A DNA stretch of 16,660 nt from Alphaproteobacteria bacterium (GCA_009920875.1 RFZE01000022.1:1-16660), one strand, 5' to 3'. Shown: positions 1-7,353, counted from the first letter of the stretch. Numbers and translations: made by a program. The notes: generated by a model from the sequence alone, not told the origin.

Positions 1-922
1 CTTTGCGGATTTCCTCTACCGCTGCACGGCCACGCATAACAATCGAGCCGCGCCCCGTCATCACGGCCGATTTAGAGCCGTTTTGACCGAGAATAAGCGC
101 GCCGGTCGGGAAATCAGGCCCGGGCACGATTTGCAGCAATTCTTCGTCGCTCAGTTCCGCATCAACGATAAGCGCCTGCGCCGCATCAACCAATTCACCC
201 AAATTATGCGGCGGCACATTGGTCGCCATGCCGACGGCAATACCATTGGCACCATTGACCAATAAATTCGGGAAACGCGCCGGCAGAACCACCGGCTCGC
301 GTTCGGAATTATCATAATTGTCCTGAAAGTCGACCGTGTCCTTGTCGATATCCTCAAGCAGTGCCTGCGCCGGTTTGGCCATACGAACTTCGGTGTAACG
401 CATGGCGGCGGGTGGGTCGCCATCGACCGAGCCAAAATTGCCCTGCCCGTCCAGCAGCGGCAAACGCATGGAGAAGTCCTGCTCCATACGCACCAAAGCG
501 TCATAAATCGATTGGTCGCCATGCGGGTGGTACTTACCGATAACGTCGCCAACCACACGGGCAGATTTGCGATAGGGCTTGTTATATTCATAGCCGTTCT
601 CATTCATTGAGAACAAAATACGGCGGTGCACCGGCTTCAGGCCGTCACGCACATCAGGCAAGGCGCGCGAGACAATCACGCTCATCGCATAATCGAGGTA
701 GGAGGTTTTCATCTCCTCCTCAATGCTTATCGGTTCAATATCACCGTCATCTATCGGGGGTTCCGGCGGCTCACCGCCCGCGCCGCCATCATCGCCACCC
801 GCACCTTCTTCGGCGGGGGTTTCTGAGGCTTCTTCTTCGACCGTTTCAGCGTCGATATCGCTCTCGGTTTCGCCTGAATTTTCCGGTTCGTCGGTCAAAT
901 TATCGCTTTCACTTAAGCCCAT
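1..922 (-). CDS. gyrA: DNA gyrase subunit A, N-terminal part (cut by the left edge)
   Basis: GyrA is the DNA breakage-reunion subunit of gyrase (A2B2), which introduces negative supercoils using ATP. The first 307 residues are visible; the rest lies outside the window. The conserved core begins near residue 63 (EEEMKTSYLDYAMSVIVSRA) and continues through DGLKPVHRRILF, the HPHGD segment and AAMRYTE, whose catalytic tyrosine is residue 176 (E. coli Tyr122, offset 54). Two things are odd. About 60 residues of acidic, Gly- and Pro-rich sequence precede the core, where E. coli has roughly a dozen. The residue matching E. coli Ser83 is Gln137 (codon at 512-514), followed by Ser, with the Asp87 equivalent kept. 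The ATG at 922 is chosen because an in-frame TGA lies shortly upstream and no other good start precedes the core; its ribosome binding site is weak. ParC is less likely given the gyrA-ssb-uvrA context and the AAMRYTE/NLLVNGANGIAVGMATN pattern. Confidence 0.96.
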   Translation of the reverse strand, partial: MGLSESDNLTDEPENSGETESDIDAETVEEEASETPAEEGAGGDDGGAGGEPPEPPIDDGDIEPISIEEEMKTSYLDYAMSVIVSRALPDVRDGLKPVHRRILFSMNENGYEYNKPYRKSARVVGDVIGKYHPHGDQSIYDALVRMEQDFSMRLPLLDGQGNFGSVDGDPPAAMRYTEVRMAKPAQALLEDIDKDTVDFQDNYDNSEREPVVLPARFPNLLVNGANGIAVGMATNVPPHNLGELVDAAQALIVDAELSDEELLQIVPGPDFPTGALILGQNGSKSAVMTGRGSIVMRGRAAVEEIRK

Positions 923-945
923 AAATCGGGCTTTTTCAGACTTAA

Positions 946-954
946 ATCATAGCA
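946..954 (-). promoter_or_regulatory. Possible extended -10 promoter element of gyrA
   Basis: On the minus strand the sequence reads TGCTATGAT, which matches an extended -10 box (TGnTATAAT) with one mismatch in the hexamer. It would start transcription roughly 15-20 nt upstream of the gyrA ATG. I see no good -35 hexamer at 16-18 bp, which extended -10 promoters do not strictly need. This is inference from sequence only. Confidence 0.35.
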
Positions 955-977
955 TAAAACAAGGTCACAGCAGAACG

Positions 978-1031
978 AAAAGCATCGCTGTGCACAGCTT
1001 TTAAGGCATTGTTTTAATTAGCTTTTAAAGC
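978..1031. repeat. Palindrome and short repeats between ssb and gyrA
   Basis: This short gap between the ssb stop and the gyrA start holds a perfect 12-bp palindrome, GCTGTGCACAGC, at 987-998. It is framed by AAAAGC (978-983) and GCTTTT (997-1002). A nine-base direct repeat AGCTTTTAA occurs at 996-1004 and again at 1020-1028, 24 bp apart, and the second copy is itself the inverted repeat GCTTT-T-AAAGC (1021-1031). It could be a regulator site for gyrA or part of the ssb 3' end; no U-tract makes it a standard terminator. Confidence 0.5.
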
Positions 1032-1481
1032 CTAAAACGGGATGTCGTCGTTTATTTCGCCGCCACCGCCGCCAACCGCTTCCATCGGGGCCGAATCATT
1101 GCCGGCTGCTTGGAAATCACCGCCGCCATTGCGCGTGTCCAGCATGGTCATGGTGCCACCATAATTTTGCAGCACCACTTCGGTCGTATATCGGTCATTG
1201 CCTTTATCGTCTTGCCATTTGCGGGTTTGCAGCTGGCCTTCGAGATAGACTTTCGAGCCTTTTTTCAAATATTGCTCGGCAATGCGGCACAACCCTTCGG
1301 AGAAAATCACCACGCGGTGCCACTCGGTCTTTTCACGACGCTCGCCCGAGTTTTTATCGCGCCAGTTCTCACTGGTTGCCACACTCAAATTGACGACGGG
1401 GCGACCATCTTTCGTGCTGCGCACATCGGGGTCTGCACCCAAATTGCCGACCAAAATCACTTTATTGACGCTTCCTGCCAT
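1032..1481 (-). CDS. ssb: Single-stranded DNA-binding protein
   Basis: SSB is the tetrameric protein that coats single-stranded DNA during replication, recombination and repair and recruits partner proteins through its C-terminal tip. The 149-residue product has an N-terminal OB fold (about 1-112), beginning SVNKVILVGNLGADPDVR and including WHRVVIFSEGLCRIAEQYLKKG. A Gly-rich linker follows (Gly runs near 119-121 and 138-142), and the protein ends in the canonical acidic tip DDIPF. The length is a little short for the family because the linker is short. The start has a good ribosome binding site, AGGAG at 1489-1493 (minus strand), 7 nt away. It lies between gyrA (same strand) and the divergent uvrA, an order common in Alphaproteobacteria. 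Confidence 0.97.
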   Translation of the reverse strand: MAGSVNKVILVGNLGADPDVRSTKDGRPVVNLSVATSENWRDKNSGERREKTEWHRVVIFSEGLCRIAEQYLKKGSKVYLEGQLQTRKWQDDKGNDRYTTEVVLQNYGGTMTMLDTRNGGGDFQAAGNDSAPMEAVGGGGGEINDDIPF

Positions 1482-1496
1482 GATGTTTCTCCTTTT

Positions 1497-1524
1497 TGTT
1501 CTGTCACACTATGTGAATCGAACA
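1497..1524. promoter_or_regulatory. Nested palindrome between ssb and uvrA, possible operator
   Basis: Outer arms TGTTC (1497-1501) and GAACA (1520-1524) enclose inner arms TCACA (1504-1508) and TGTGA (1512-1516), with a three-base centre CTA. The two pairs have centres half a base apart, so the whole element is an imperfect dyad of 28 bp. It sits in the divergent promoter region, just upstream of the ssb ribosome binding site. ssb and uvrA are often LexA-controlled, but the spacing does not match the alphaproteobacterial GTTC-N7-GTTC box, so the regulator is unknown. Confidence 0.4.
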
Positions 1525-1606
1525 TTAACGCCTATCGCTGTCACCCCGCGCATCGTTTAATGCTGTGGATATATCGTCCGCCTCGGTGGGGCGACGAAAT
1601 GGCCTT

Positions 1607-1634
1607 TTGTCAAATCCGGAAAGAGGGCTAAATT
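1607..1634 (+). promoter_or_regulatory. Possible uvrA promoter
   Basis: TTGTCA at 1607-1612 is a five-of-six match to the sigma70 -35 box. A 16-bp spacer leads to TAAATT at 1629-1634, a four-of-six -10 match. The predicted transcript would start around 1641, giving a very short leader that still contains the AGGA ribosome binding site at 1646-1649. The -10 is mediocre. Confidence 0.35.
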
Positions 1635-1655
1635 ATAAGGCTATCAGGAAACAAC

Positions 1656-4565
1656 ATGGCATCTCGCAAAACCACCAAAGCCCCGCAAGCCAAGCAAATC
1701 CGCATTATTGGCGCGCGCGAGCACAATTTGAAAAATGTCTCGCTGGATTTACCGCGCGATAAGCTGATTGTGGTGACCGGCCTTTCCGGCTCGGGCAAAA
1801 GCTCGCTGGCTTTTGACACGATTTACGCTGAGGGCCAGCGCCGCTATGTCGAGAGCCTGTCAGCCTATGCGCGGCAATTTCTTGAGATGATGCAAAAGCC
1901 CGATGTTGATCAGATTGACGGTCTGTCACCGGCCATTTCGATTGAACAAAAGACGACCTCGCGCAATCCCCGCTCAACCGTCGGCACGGTGACGGAGATT
2001 TATGACTATCTGCGCTTGCTCTATGCGCGCGTCGGTATTCCCTATTCACCGGCTACCGGCTTGCCGATTGAAAGCCAGACGGTCAGTGAGATGGTCGATA
2101 AGGTGATGGCCTTGCCCGAAGGCACACGGCTCTACCTACTTGCGCCGATTGTGCGCGGCCGCAAAGGCGAATATCGCCGCGATTTTGCCGAATTGCAGAA
2201 GCGCGGCTTTCAACGCGTAAAAGTCGATGGCGCGTTTTACGAAATCGGCGAAGTGCCTGCCCTCGACAAGAAGCTGAAGCACGATATTGATGTCGTCGTT
2301 GACCGCTTGGTCATCAAACCCGATCTCGGCAATCGCGTTGCCGACTCAATGGAAGTGGCACTTGGCCTGACAGACGGTATCGCCGTGGCGGAAATGGCCG
2401 ACAAGAAAAAAGATGATGAAGACGCTGAGCGCATCATTTTTTCAGCCCGTTTTGCCTGCCCTGTCTCAGGCTTCACCATTGAAGAAATTGAGCCGCGTCT
2501 GTTTTCCTTTAACAATCCGTTTGGCGCTTGCCCTTCATGCGACGGGCTGGGCACACAGTTTTTCATCGACCCGATTGCCGTTGTGCCCGATGGCGGCTTG
2601 ACGCTCTATAAGGGCGCGATTGCGCCGTGGTCGAAAACCTCTTCGCCCTATTACGCACAAACGCTGGAAGCCATTGCGCGCCATTACGGCTTTAAAATGA
2701 GCGATGTTTGGAACGATCTGCCGAAAGAGGCCAAGCAAGTTATCCTTTACGGCACAGGCGATGAGGTCATCACCTTTGAATATGATGACGGCTTGCGCAG
2801 CTATAAAACCAAAAAGCCGTTTGAGGGCGTTATTCCCAATCTGGAGCGTCGCTATAAGGAAACCGACAGTAATTGGGCGCGCGAAGAGATTGAGAAGTTT
2901 CAATCGGTCACCGATTGCGATGCCTGTGGCGGCTATCGCCTGAAGCCCGAAGCGCTGGCCGTGAAAATTGCCGATTTGCATGTCGGCCAAGTGTCGCAAA
3001 TGTCCATTCGCGCAGCGGAAGAATGGTTTAACAGGCTTGAGAAAAAGCTGAATGCCAAACAAAAGCAAATTGCGGTGCGGATTTTGAAGGAAATTCGCGA
3101 GCGGCTGAGATTCCTCAATGATGTCGGGCTGGAATATCTCACCCTGTCGCGCAATAGCGGCACATTATCTGGCGGCGAAAGCCAGCGTATCCGTCTTGCT
3201 TCGCAAATCGGTTCCGGCCTGACGGGTGTCCTTTATGTGCTTGATGAGCCAAGCATAGGCCTGCACCAGCGCGACAATAGCCGCCTGCTTGATACGCTGA
3301 CGCGCTTGCGCGATCTCGGCAATACGGTGGTGGTAGTCGAACATGATGAGGAAGCCATTATGACGGCTGACCATGTCGTCGATATCGGCCCCGGCGCGGG
3401 TATTCATGGTGGCGAGGTGATTGCCGAAGGCACGCCGAAGAAAATCATTTCGACCAAGAAAAGCCTGACCGGCCAATATCTGTCCGGTGCGCTGGAAGTG
3501 CCTGTGCCGCAACAACGCCGCGAAACCAATGCGCGCAAATGTATTTCCGTTAAAGGCGCGCGCGGCAATAATTTGAAAAACGTCAATGCAGAAATCCCGC
3601 TTGGCACATTTACCTGCGTGACCGGCGTGTCGGGCGGCGGCAAATCAACCTTGCTGATTGATACGCTTTATAAATCACTGGCACGCAAGCTGAACAATGC
3701 GCGCGGCTCACCGGCTGAACATGACACGATTGACGGGCTGCATTTGCTCGACAAAGTGATTGATATTGACCAATCACCGATTGGCCGCACGCCGCGCTCC
3801 AATCCGGCGACCTATACCGGCGCATTCACCCCGATACGCGAATGGTTTGCCGGATTGCCCGAAGCGAAAGCGCGCGGATATAAGCCGGGGCGTTTTTCTT
3901 TCAACGTCAAAGGCGGACGCTGCGAAACCTGTCAGGGCGATGGCGTCATCAAAATTGAGATGCACTTCCTGCCCGATGTTTATGTCGAATGCGATAGCTG
4001 CAACGGCAAACGCTATAATCGCGAGACGCTGGAAGTGAAGTTTAAAGACAAATCCATTGCCGATGTGTTGGACATGACGGTTGATGAAGCGTCGGAATTT
4101 TTCAAAGCCGTGCCGATGGTGCGCGACAAGATGGTAACGCTGCAGCGCGTCGGCCTCGGCTATATCAAGGTCGGCCAGCAAGCCACCACATTGTCGGGTG
4201 GTGAAGCACAGCGCGTAAAGCTGGCCAAAGAACTGTCAAAACGCGCCACAGGTCGCACACTCTATATTCTTGATGAACCGACCACCGGCCTGCATTTCCA
4301 CGATGTCGCCAAGCTGTTGGAAGTGCTGCACGAGCTGGTCGATAACGGCAATACGGTGGCCGTCATTGAGCATAATCTTGAAGTCATTAAAACCGCGGAC
4401 TGGATTGTTGATATCGGGCCGGAAGGCGGCGATGGCGGCGGCGAGATTGTCGCCACAGGCACGCCCGAAGACGTCGCCAAAATCAAAAAGAGCTATACGG
4501 GGCAATATTTGGCGCGATTGCTGAAGCCGAAAAAACAAGTTGCGAAAAAGGCTGCCGCTGAATAG
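1656..4565 (+). CDS. uvrA: Excinuclease ABC subunit A
   Basis: UvrA is the damage-sensing ATPase of nucleotide excision repair; as a dimer it loads UvrB at lesions. The 969-residue product has full family length and two ABC ATPase halves. The N-terminal half has Walker A GLSGSGKS (42-49), then the signature LSGGESQRIRLASQIGSG and the Walker B region VLYVLDEPSIGLHQRD. The C-terminal half has Walker A GVSGGGKS, signature LSGGEAQRVKLAKELSKR and Walker B LYILDEPTTGLH. The C-terminal zinc module is intact (CETC ... CDSC). The first zinc module reads C268-P-V-S271 ... C292-P-S-C295, so one of four cysteines is Ser; from memory this CPVSG form is usual in Alphaproteobacterial UvrA. The tail is Lys/Ala-rich. 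The start is supported by AGGA seven bases upstream. It is divergent from ssb. Confidence 0.99.
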   Translation: MASRKTTKAPQAKQIRIIGAREHNLKNVSLDLPRDKLIVVTGLSGSGKSSLAFDTIYAEGQRRYVESLSAYARQFLEMMQKPDVDQIDGLSPAISIEQKTTSRNPRSTVGTVTEIYDYLRLLYARVGIPYSPATGLPIESQTVSEMVDKVMALPEGTRLYLLAPIVRGRKGEYRRDFAELQKRGFQRVKVDGAFYEIGEVPALDKKLKHDIDVVVDRLVIKPDLGNRVADSMEVALGLTDGIAVAEMADKKKDDEDAERIIFSARFACPVSGFTIEEIEPRLFSFNNPFGACPSCDGLGTQFFIDPIAVVPDGGLTLYKGAIAPWSKTSSPYYAQTLEAIARHYGFKMSDVWNDLPKEAKQVILYGTGDEVITFEYDDGLRSYKTKKPFEGVIPNLERRYKETDSNWAREEIEKFQSVTDCDACGGYRLKPEALAVKIADLHVGQVSQMSIRAAEEWFNRLEKKLNAKQKQIAVRILKEIRERLRFLNDVGLEYLTLSRNSGTLSGGESQRIRLASQIGSGLTGVLYVLDEPSIGLHQRDNSRLLDTLTRLRDLGNTVVVVEHDEEAIMTADHVVDIGPGAGIHGGEVIAEGTPKKIISTKKSLTGQYLSGALEVPVPQQRRETNARKCISVKGARGNNLKNVNAEIPLGTFTCVTGVSGGGKSTLLIDTLYKSLARKLNNARGSPAEHDTIDGLHLLDKVIDIDQSPIGRTPRSNPATYTGAFTPIREWFAGLPEAKARGYKPGRFSFNVKGGRCETCQGDGVIKIEMHFLPDVYVECDSCNGKRYNRETLEVKFKDKSIADVLDMTVDEASEFFKAVPMVRDKMVTLQRVGLGYIKVGQQATTLSGGEAQRVKLAKELSKRATGRTLYILDEPTTGLHFHDVAKLLEVLHELVDNGNTVAVIEHNLEVIKTADWIVDIGPEGGDGGGEIVATGTPEDVAKIKKSYTGQYLARLLKPKKQVAKKAAAE

Positions 4566-4571
4566 ATTTCA

Positions 4572-4600
4572 GTTTCCGAACAAAAACAACAAACGGAAAC
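4572..4600 (+). promoter_or_regulatory. Inverted repeat covering the pmtA ribosome binding site
   Basis: GTTTCCG (4572-4578) and CGGAAAC (4594-4600) form a perfect 7-bp inverted repeat around a 15-nt A-rich loop, between the uvrA stop and the ATG at 4604. The right arm contains GGAA, the only ribosome-binding-like sequence for the next gene, so pairing would mask it. No T-run follows the stem, so it is not a typical terminator. The stem is weak and could be chance. Confidence 0.35.
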
Positions 4601-4603
4601 AAA

Positions 4604-5264
4604 ATGACTGTTCATACACCTTTGCGTGCCGATGATGTGCGCCGTTCCTATGCTCGCTGGGCCGGGCATTATGATTTCACCTTCGCTCTTTTCGGGCGCA
4701 AATATGTAAAAAAGTCGTCAATCGCCTGAATGATGAGACACATGGCAATCAAGTGCTTGATGTCGGTTGCGGAACCGGCTTGTCGCTGCACTATTTCCGC
4801 CCTGACCTGAATGTGACCGGCATTGATATTTCAGACGATATGCTGGCCCGCGCCGAACAACGCGCACGGCGGCGCAAGCTTAATAATATTGCCGGACTGC
4901 ACATTATGGACGCAGGCAACATGCAATTCGCAGACAATCAATTTGACAGCGTGCTGGCCACTTTCGTCATGTCCGTTGTGCCCGATCCGTCCCAAGTTTT
5001 GGCCGAAATATCGCGCGTCACCCGCCCCGGCGGTCGGTTTTTCTGTTCAACCATTTCCGCGCCGATGAGGAAGACAATCGCGTATTGGCACTCGCCGAGC
5101 GCGCCATGGCACCGGCGTCGCGCGAAGTCGGCTTCCATTCCGACTTCTGCCGCTCACAGCTGGATTTCGGAACCGGCAACCTCCAACTGACGGAAGAAGC
5201 CTGCCTCGGCCCGCTCGATATGTTCACCCTGCTGGTGCTCAAAAAAGCCGCATCGCAAATTTAG
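4604..5264 (+). pseudogene. pmtA: Phosphatidylethanolamine N-methyltransferase-like gene with two frameshifts
   Basis: The encoded protein resembles the small bacterial PmtA family, SAM-dependent enzymes that methylate phosphatidylethanolamine toward phosphatidylcholine. Three frames must be joined. Frame A, 4604 to about 4713, gives MTVHTPLRADDVRRSYARWA and continues to FGRKYVKK. Frame B, to about 5042, carries SAM motif I VLDVGCGTGLSL, then VTGIDISDDML and FVMSVVPDP. Frame C, to the TAG at 5262-5264, gives FLFNHFRADEE, GFHSDF and the end of the protein. The breaks coincide with runs of six A (4708-4713) and five T (5038-5042); one more base in each run restores a single 220-codon frame, close to the roughly 200 residues of known PmtA proteins. 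As written, translation from the ATG stops after about 42 codons. The methyltransferase class is secure; the lipid substrate is inferred from similarity to PmtA as I remember it (SYARWA, VLDVGCGTGL, NHF, HSDF). True pseudogene or sequencing error cannot be decided here. Confidence 0.75.
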
Positions 5265-5308
5265 AGCAAACGCTTCCACTCCTCTGCTAAACCGTGTATT
5301 TGAAGCGC

Positions 5309-6709
5309 ATGAGTGATGTGCTTCACATTATTGGCGGCGGTTTGGCCGGTTCCGAAGCGGCGTGGCAAGCTGCTGAGGCCGGTGTTCAAGTGGTGCTGCA
5401 TGAAATGCGCCCCGTGCGCAAAACCGATGCCCATGTCACGGACGGGCTGGCCGAGTTGGTCTGCTCCAATTCTTTTCGTTCCGACGACGCCGAAACCAAT
5501 GCGGTCGGTCTGCTGCATGCCGAATTGCGCGACAGCGAAAGCCTGATTATGGCCAGTGCTGACGCGCATCAAGTGCCGGCGGGTGGCGCGCTGGCGGTTG
5601 ACCGCGAGGCGTTTTCGCAAGCCGTTACAGCGAAAATCGAAGCGCATCCGAATATTACGATTGAACGCGAAGAAGTGACGGATATTCCGGCCGATTGGCA
5701 GCATGCGATTGTCGCCACCGGCCCGCTTACCTCGCCCGCTTTGTCGGAAGCTATCGGCAAAATGACAGGTAGCGACAAGCTGGCTTTTTTCGATGCCATT
5801 GCGCCGATTGTTTATCATGACAGCGTCGATATGGATATTTGCTGGCACCAGTCGCGCTATGGCAAACTCGGCCAATTGGTTGGTATAGGCGGCTTCGGCA
5901 AGGATTACATAAATTGCCCGATGGACGAAGCGCAATATAACGCCTTTCTTGATGCGCTGATTGAAAGCGACACGGCAGACTTCAAAGAATGGGAAGAAAA
6001 CACGCCTTACTTTAATGGCTGCTTGCCGATTGAGGTAATGGCGGCACGTGGACGCGAAACGCTGCGCCACGGCCCCATGAAACCGCGCGGCCTGACCAAT
6101 GCCCATAATCCTGAGGTCAAACCCTATGCAGTCGTTCAGCTGCGGCAAGATAATGCGCTCGGCACGCTGTTTAATATGGTTGGCTTTCAGACCAAGCTGA
6201 AATATGGCGCACAGACAGATGTGTTTCGCCTAATACCGGGGTTGGAAGATGCGCGCTTTGCCCGTCTTGGCGGCTTGCATCGCAATACTTTTCTCAACAG
6301 CCCGAGCTTGTTGGATCAAGAGTTACGCCTTAAAAATGCGCCGAATATCCGTTTTGCCGGACAAATCACCGGCGTTGAGGGTTATGTAGAAAGCACCACT
6401 ATCGGGCTGATGGCCGGGCGCTTTGCGGCAGCGCAAATACAGGGCCGTGCGATTGCTGCGCCGCCCGTGACAACGGCTTTTGGGGCGCTGCTGGCGCATA
6501 TCACCGTGAATGCCGATGCCAAAACTTTCCAACCGATGAATGTCAATTTCGGACTGATGCCGGATGTCGGCACCCTACCTGCGCCCGTCGGAGACGACGG
6601 CAAAAAATTGCGCGGCAAGCTGCGTATGCAAGCCAAAAAGCAAGCGCGGCAACGCGCCTTTACCAGTCGCGCACGGTCAGATTTCGAAAGCTGGCATCAA
6701 GCCGGTTAA
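5309..6709 (+). CDS. trmFO: Methylenetetrahydrofolate--tRNA-(uracil-5-)-methyltransferase
   Basis: TrmFO is a flavoprotein that forms 5-methyluridine at position 54 of the tRNA T-loop, taking the methyl carbon from methylenetetrahydrofolate and reducing power from NAD(P)H via FAD. The protein has the N-terminal FAD-binding motif HIIGGGLAGSEAAW and HEMRP (about 6-34), followed by the family-specific LVCSNSFRSDD with Cys52. FNGCLPIEVMAARGRETLRH follows with Cys238; these cysteines match the two known to matter in TrmFO. The C-terminal region has FAGQITGVEGYVES and GLMAGRFAA. At 466 residues it is of normal length. I start at ATG 5309 because homologues begin only a few residues before the GGGLAG motif; a GTG at 5294 would add five residues and has no better ribosome binding site. 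It is 44 bp after the pmtA remnant and ends tail to tail with the NYN gene, sharing TTAA. Confidence 0.97.
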   Translation: MSDVLHIIGGGLAGSEAAWQAAEAGVQVVLHEMRPVRKTDAHVTDGLAELVCSNSFRSDDAETNAVGLLHAELRDSESLIMASADAHQVPAGGALAVDREAFSQAVTAKIEAHPNITIEREEVTDIPADWQHAIVATGPLTSPALSEAIGKMTGSDKLAFFDAIAPIVYHDSVDMDICWHQSRYGKLGQLVGIGGFGKDYINCPMDEAQYNAFLDALIESDTADFKEWEENTPYFNGCLPIEVMAARGRETLRHGPMKPRGLTNAHNPEVKPYAVVQLRQDNALGTLFNMVGFQTKLKYGAQTDVFRLIPGLEDARFARLGGLHRNTFLNSPSLLDQELRLKNAPNIRFAGQITGVEGYVESTTIGLMAGRFAAAQIQGRAIAAPPVTTAFGALLAHITVNADAKTFQPMNVNFGLMPDVGTLPAPVGDDGKKLRGKLRMQAKKQARQRAFTSRARSDFESWHQAG

Positions 6710-7287
6710 ACTTCCGCCACCTGCTGCCGTGTCGGCTCGTGCGAGCTTTCGATAAACGGGCGCAACTCTTCCAAATCAACATAAGTGTCGGCTTGCCGCT
6801 TCAATTCATTGGCAATCGATCCCTCGGATGAGACAACGGTGACGCGCTTGCCGCGCTCTTGCAGTTTTTCAATGGCATAGCGAAAATCGCCATCGCCGGA
6901 AAACACCACAATATGGTCGAGGTTCTCACTAATCGCCATCATATCGACAATCATCTCGCCATCCATATTGCCTTTCAGCACCGCCTCGCCCGAACTGTCG
7001 ATGAAATCTTTAGACGGTTTGCTGACCACGGTGAAGCCGTTATATGCCATGAAGTCCAAGCGGCGATGGATGCAGTGCACCAATTCGGCGCGCTCTTCCG
7101 AGCCGTCTTCTTTCGGTATCGATTCATAGTGGTAAATCCGCAAGAAAATGCTTTCACCATTATTCTTTCGGAAATATTCGAGTAGTCTTACGTCATCGAC
7201 ATACATATTAATGCTTTGTTTCGAACGCCGAAAATTGGCGCTGTCGATAAAAACGGCAAACCGCTCATTAGGATAAAAATCAAGCAT
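6706..7287 (-). CDS. NYN (LabA/DUF88-type) domain protein, putative RNase
   Basis: This 193-residue protein is an almost bare NYN domain, a PIN-like fold predicted to cut RNA with a metal-binding acidic site. Acidic residues sit where the family has them: Asp15 in AVFIDSANF, Asp109 and Asp115 in KGNMDGEMIVDMM, and Asp132/Asp134 in FSGDGDF. The usual VVSKPSKDF and ELKRQADTYVDL segments are also present. The common FIDGAN motif is FIDSAN here. The last 15 or so residues look disordered. No signal peptide or membrane helix is seen, so it should be cytoplasmic. The ribosome binding site AAGGGAAC lies just upstream of the ATG at 7287. It follows the phytoene-synthase-like gene by 66 bp on the same strand and converges on trmFO. 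The RNA target is unknown; the family assignment is firm, the activity inferred. Confidence 0.88.
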   Translation of the reverse strand: MLDFYPNERFAVFIDSANFRRSKQSINMYVDDVRLLEYFRKNNGESIFLRIYHYESIPKEDGSEERAELVHCIHRRLDFMAYNGFTVVSKPSKDFIDSSGEAVLKGNMDGEMIVDMMAISENLDHIVVFSGDGDFRYAIEKLQERGKRVTVVSSEGSIANELKRQADTYVDLEELRPFIESSHEPTRQQVAEV

Positions 7288-7353
7288 AAGTGTTCCCTTT
7301 ATTATTTTTTTAGAACCCCTTTAGCCTAGCCCGAAAAAGCCGATAAGTGCAAA

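Noticed and set aside
704..720. A strong GAGGAGGAG followed by ATG inside gyrA, looking like a ribosome binding site and start
   Set aside because: It encodes the conserved IEEEM-K segment; starting there would remove conserved residues of the gyrase core.
1110..1631. Open frame of 173 codons on the plus strand
   Set aside because: Antisense to ssb and running over the ssb-uvrA promoter region; no motif.
1482..1655. A standard alphaproteobacterial LexA box (GTTC-N7-GTTC) between ssb and uvrA
   Set aside because: I looked for it on both strands and found GTTC and GAAC words only at other spacings.
5294..5308. GTG start for trmFO five codons upstream
   Set aside because: No better ribosome binding site, and homologues start close to the GGGLAG motif, favouring ATG 5309.
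5261..6148. Open frame of 295 codons on the minus strand
   Set aside because: It lies antisense within trmFO, shows no recognisable motif and has no plausible start site; it is a codon-bias shadow.
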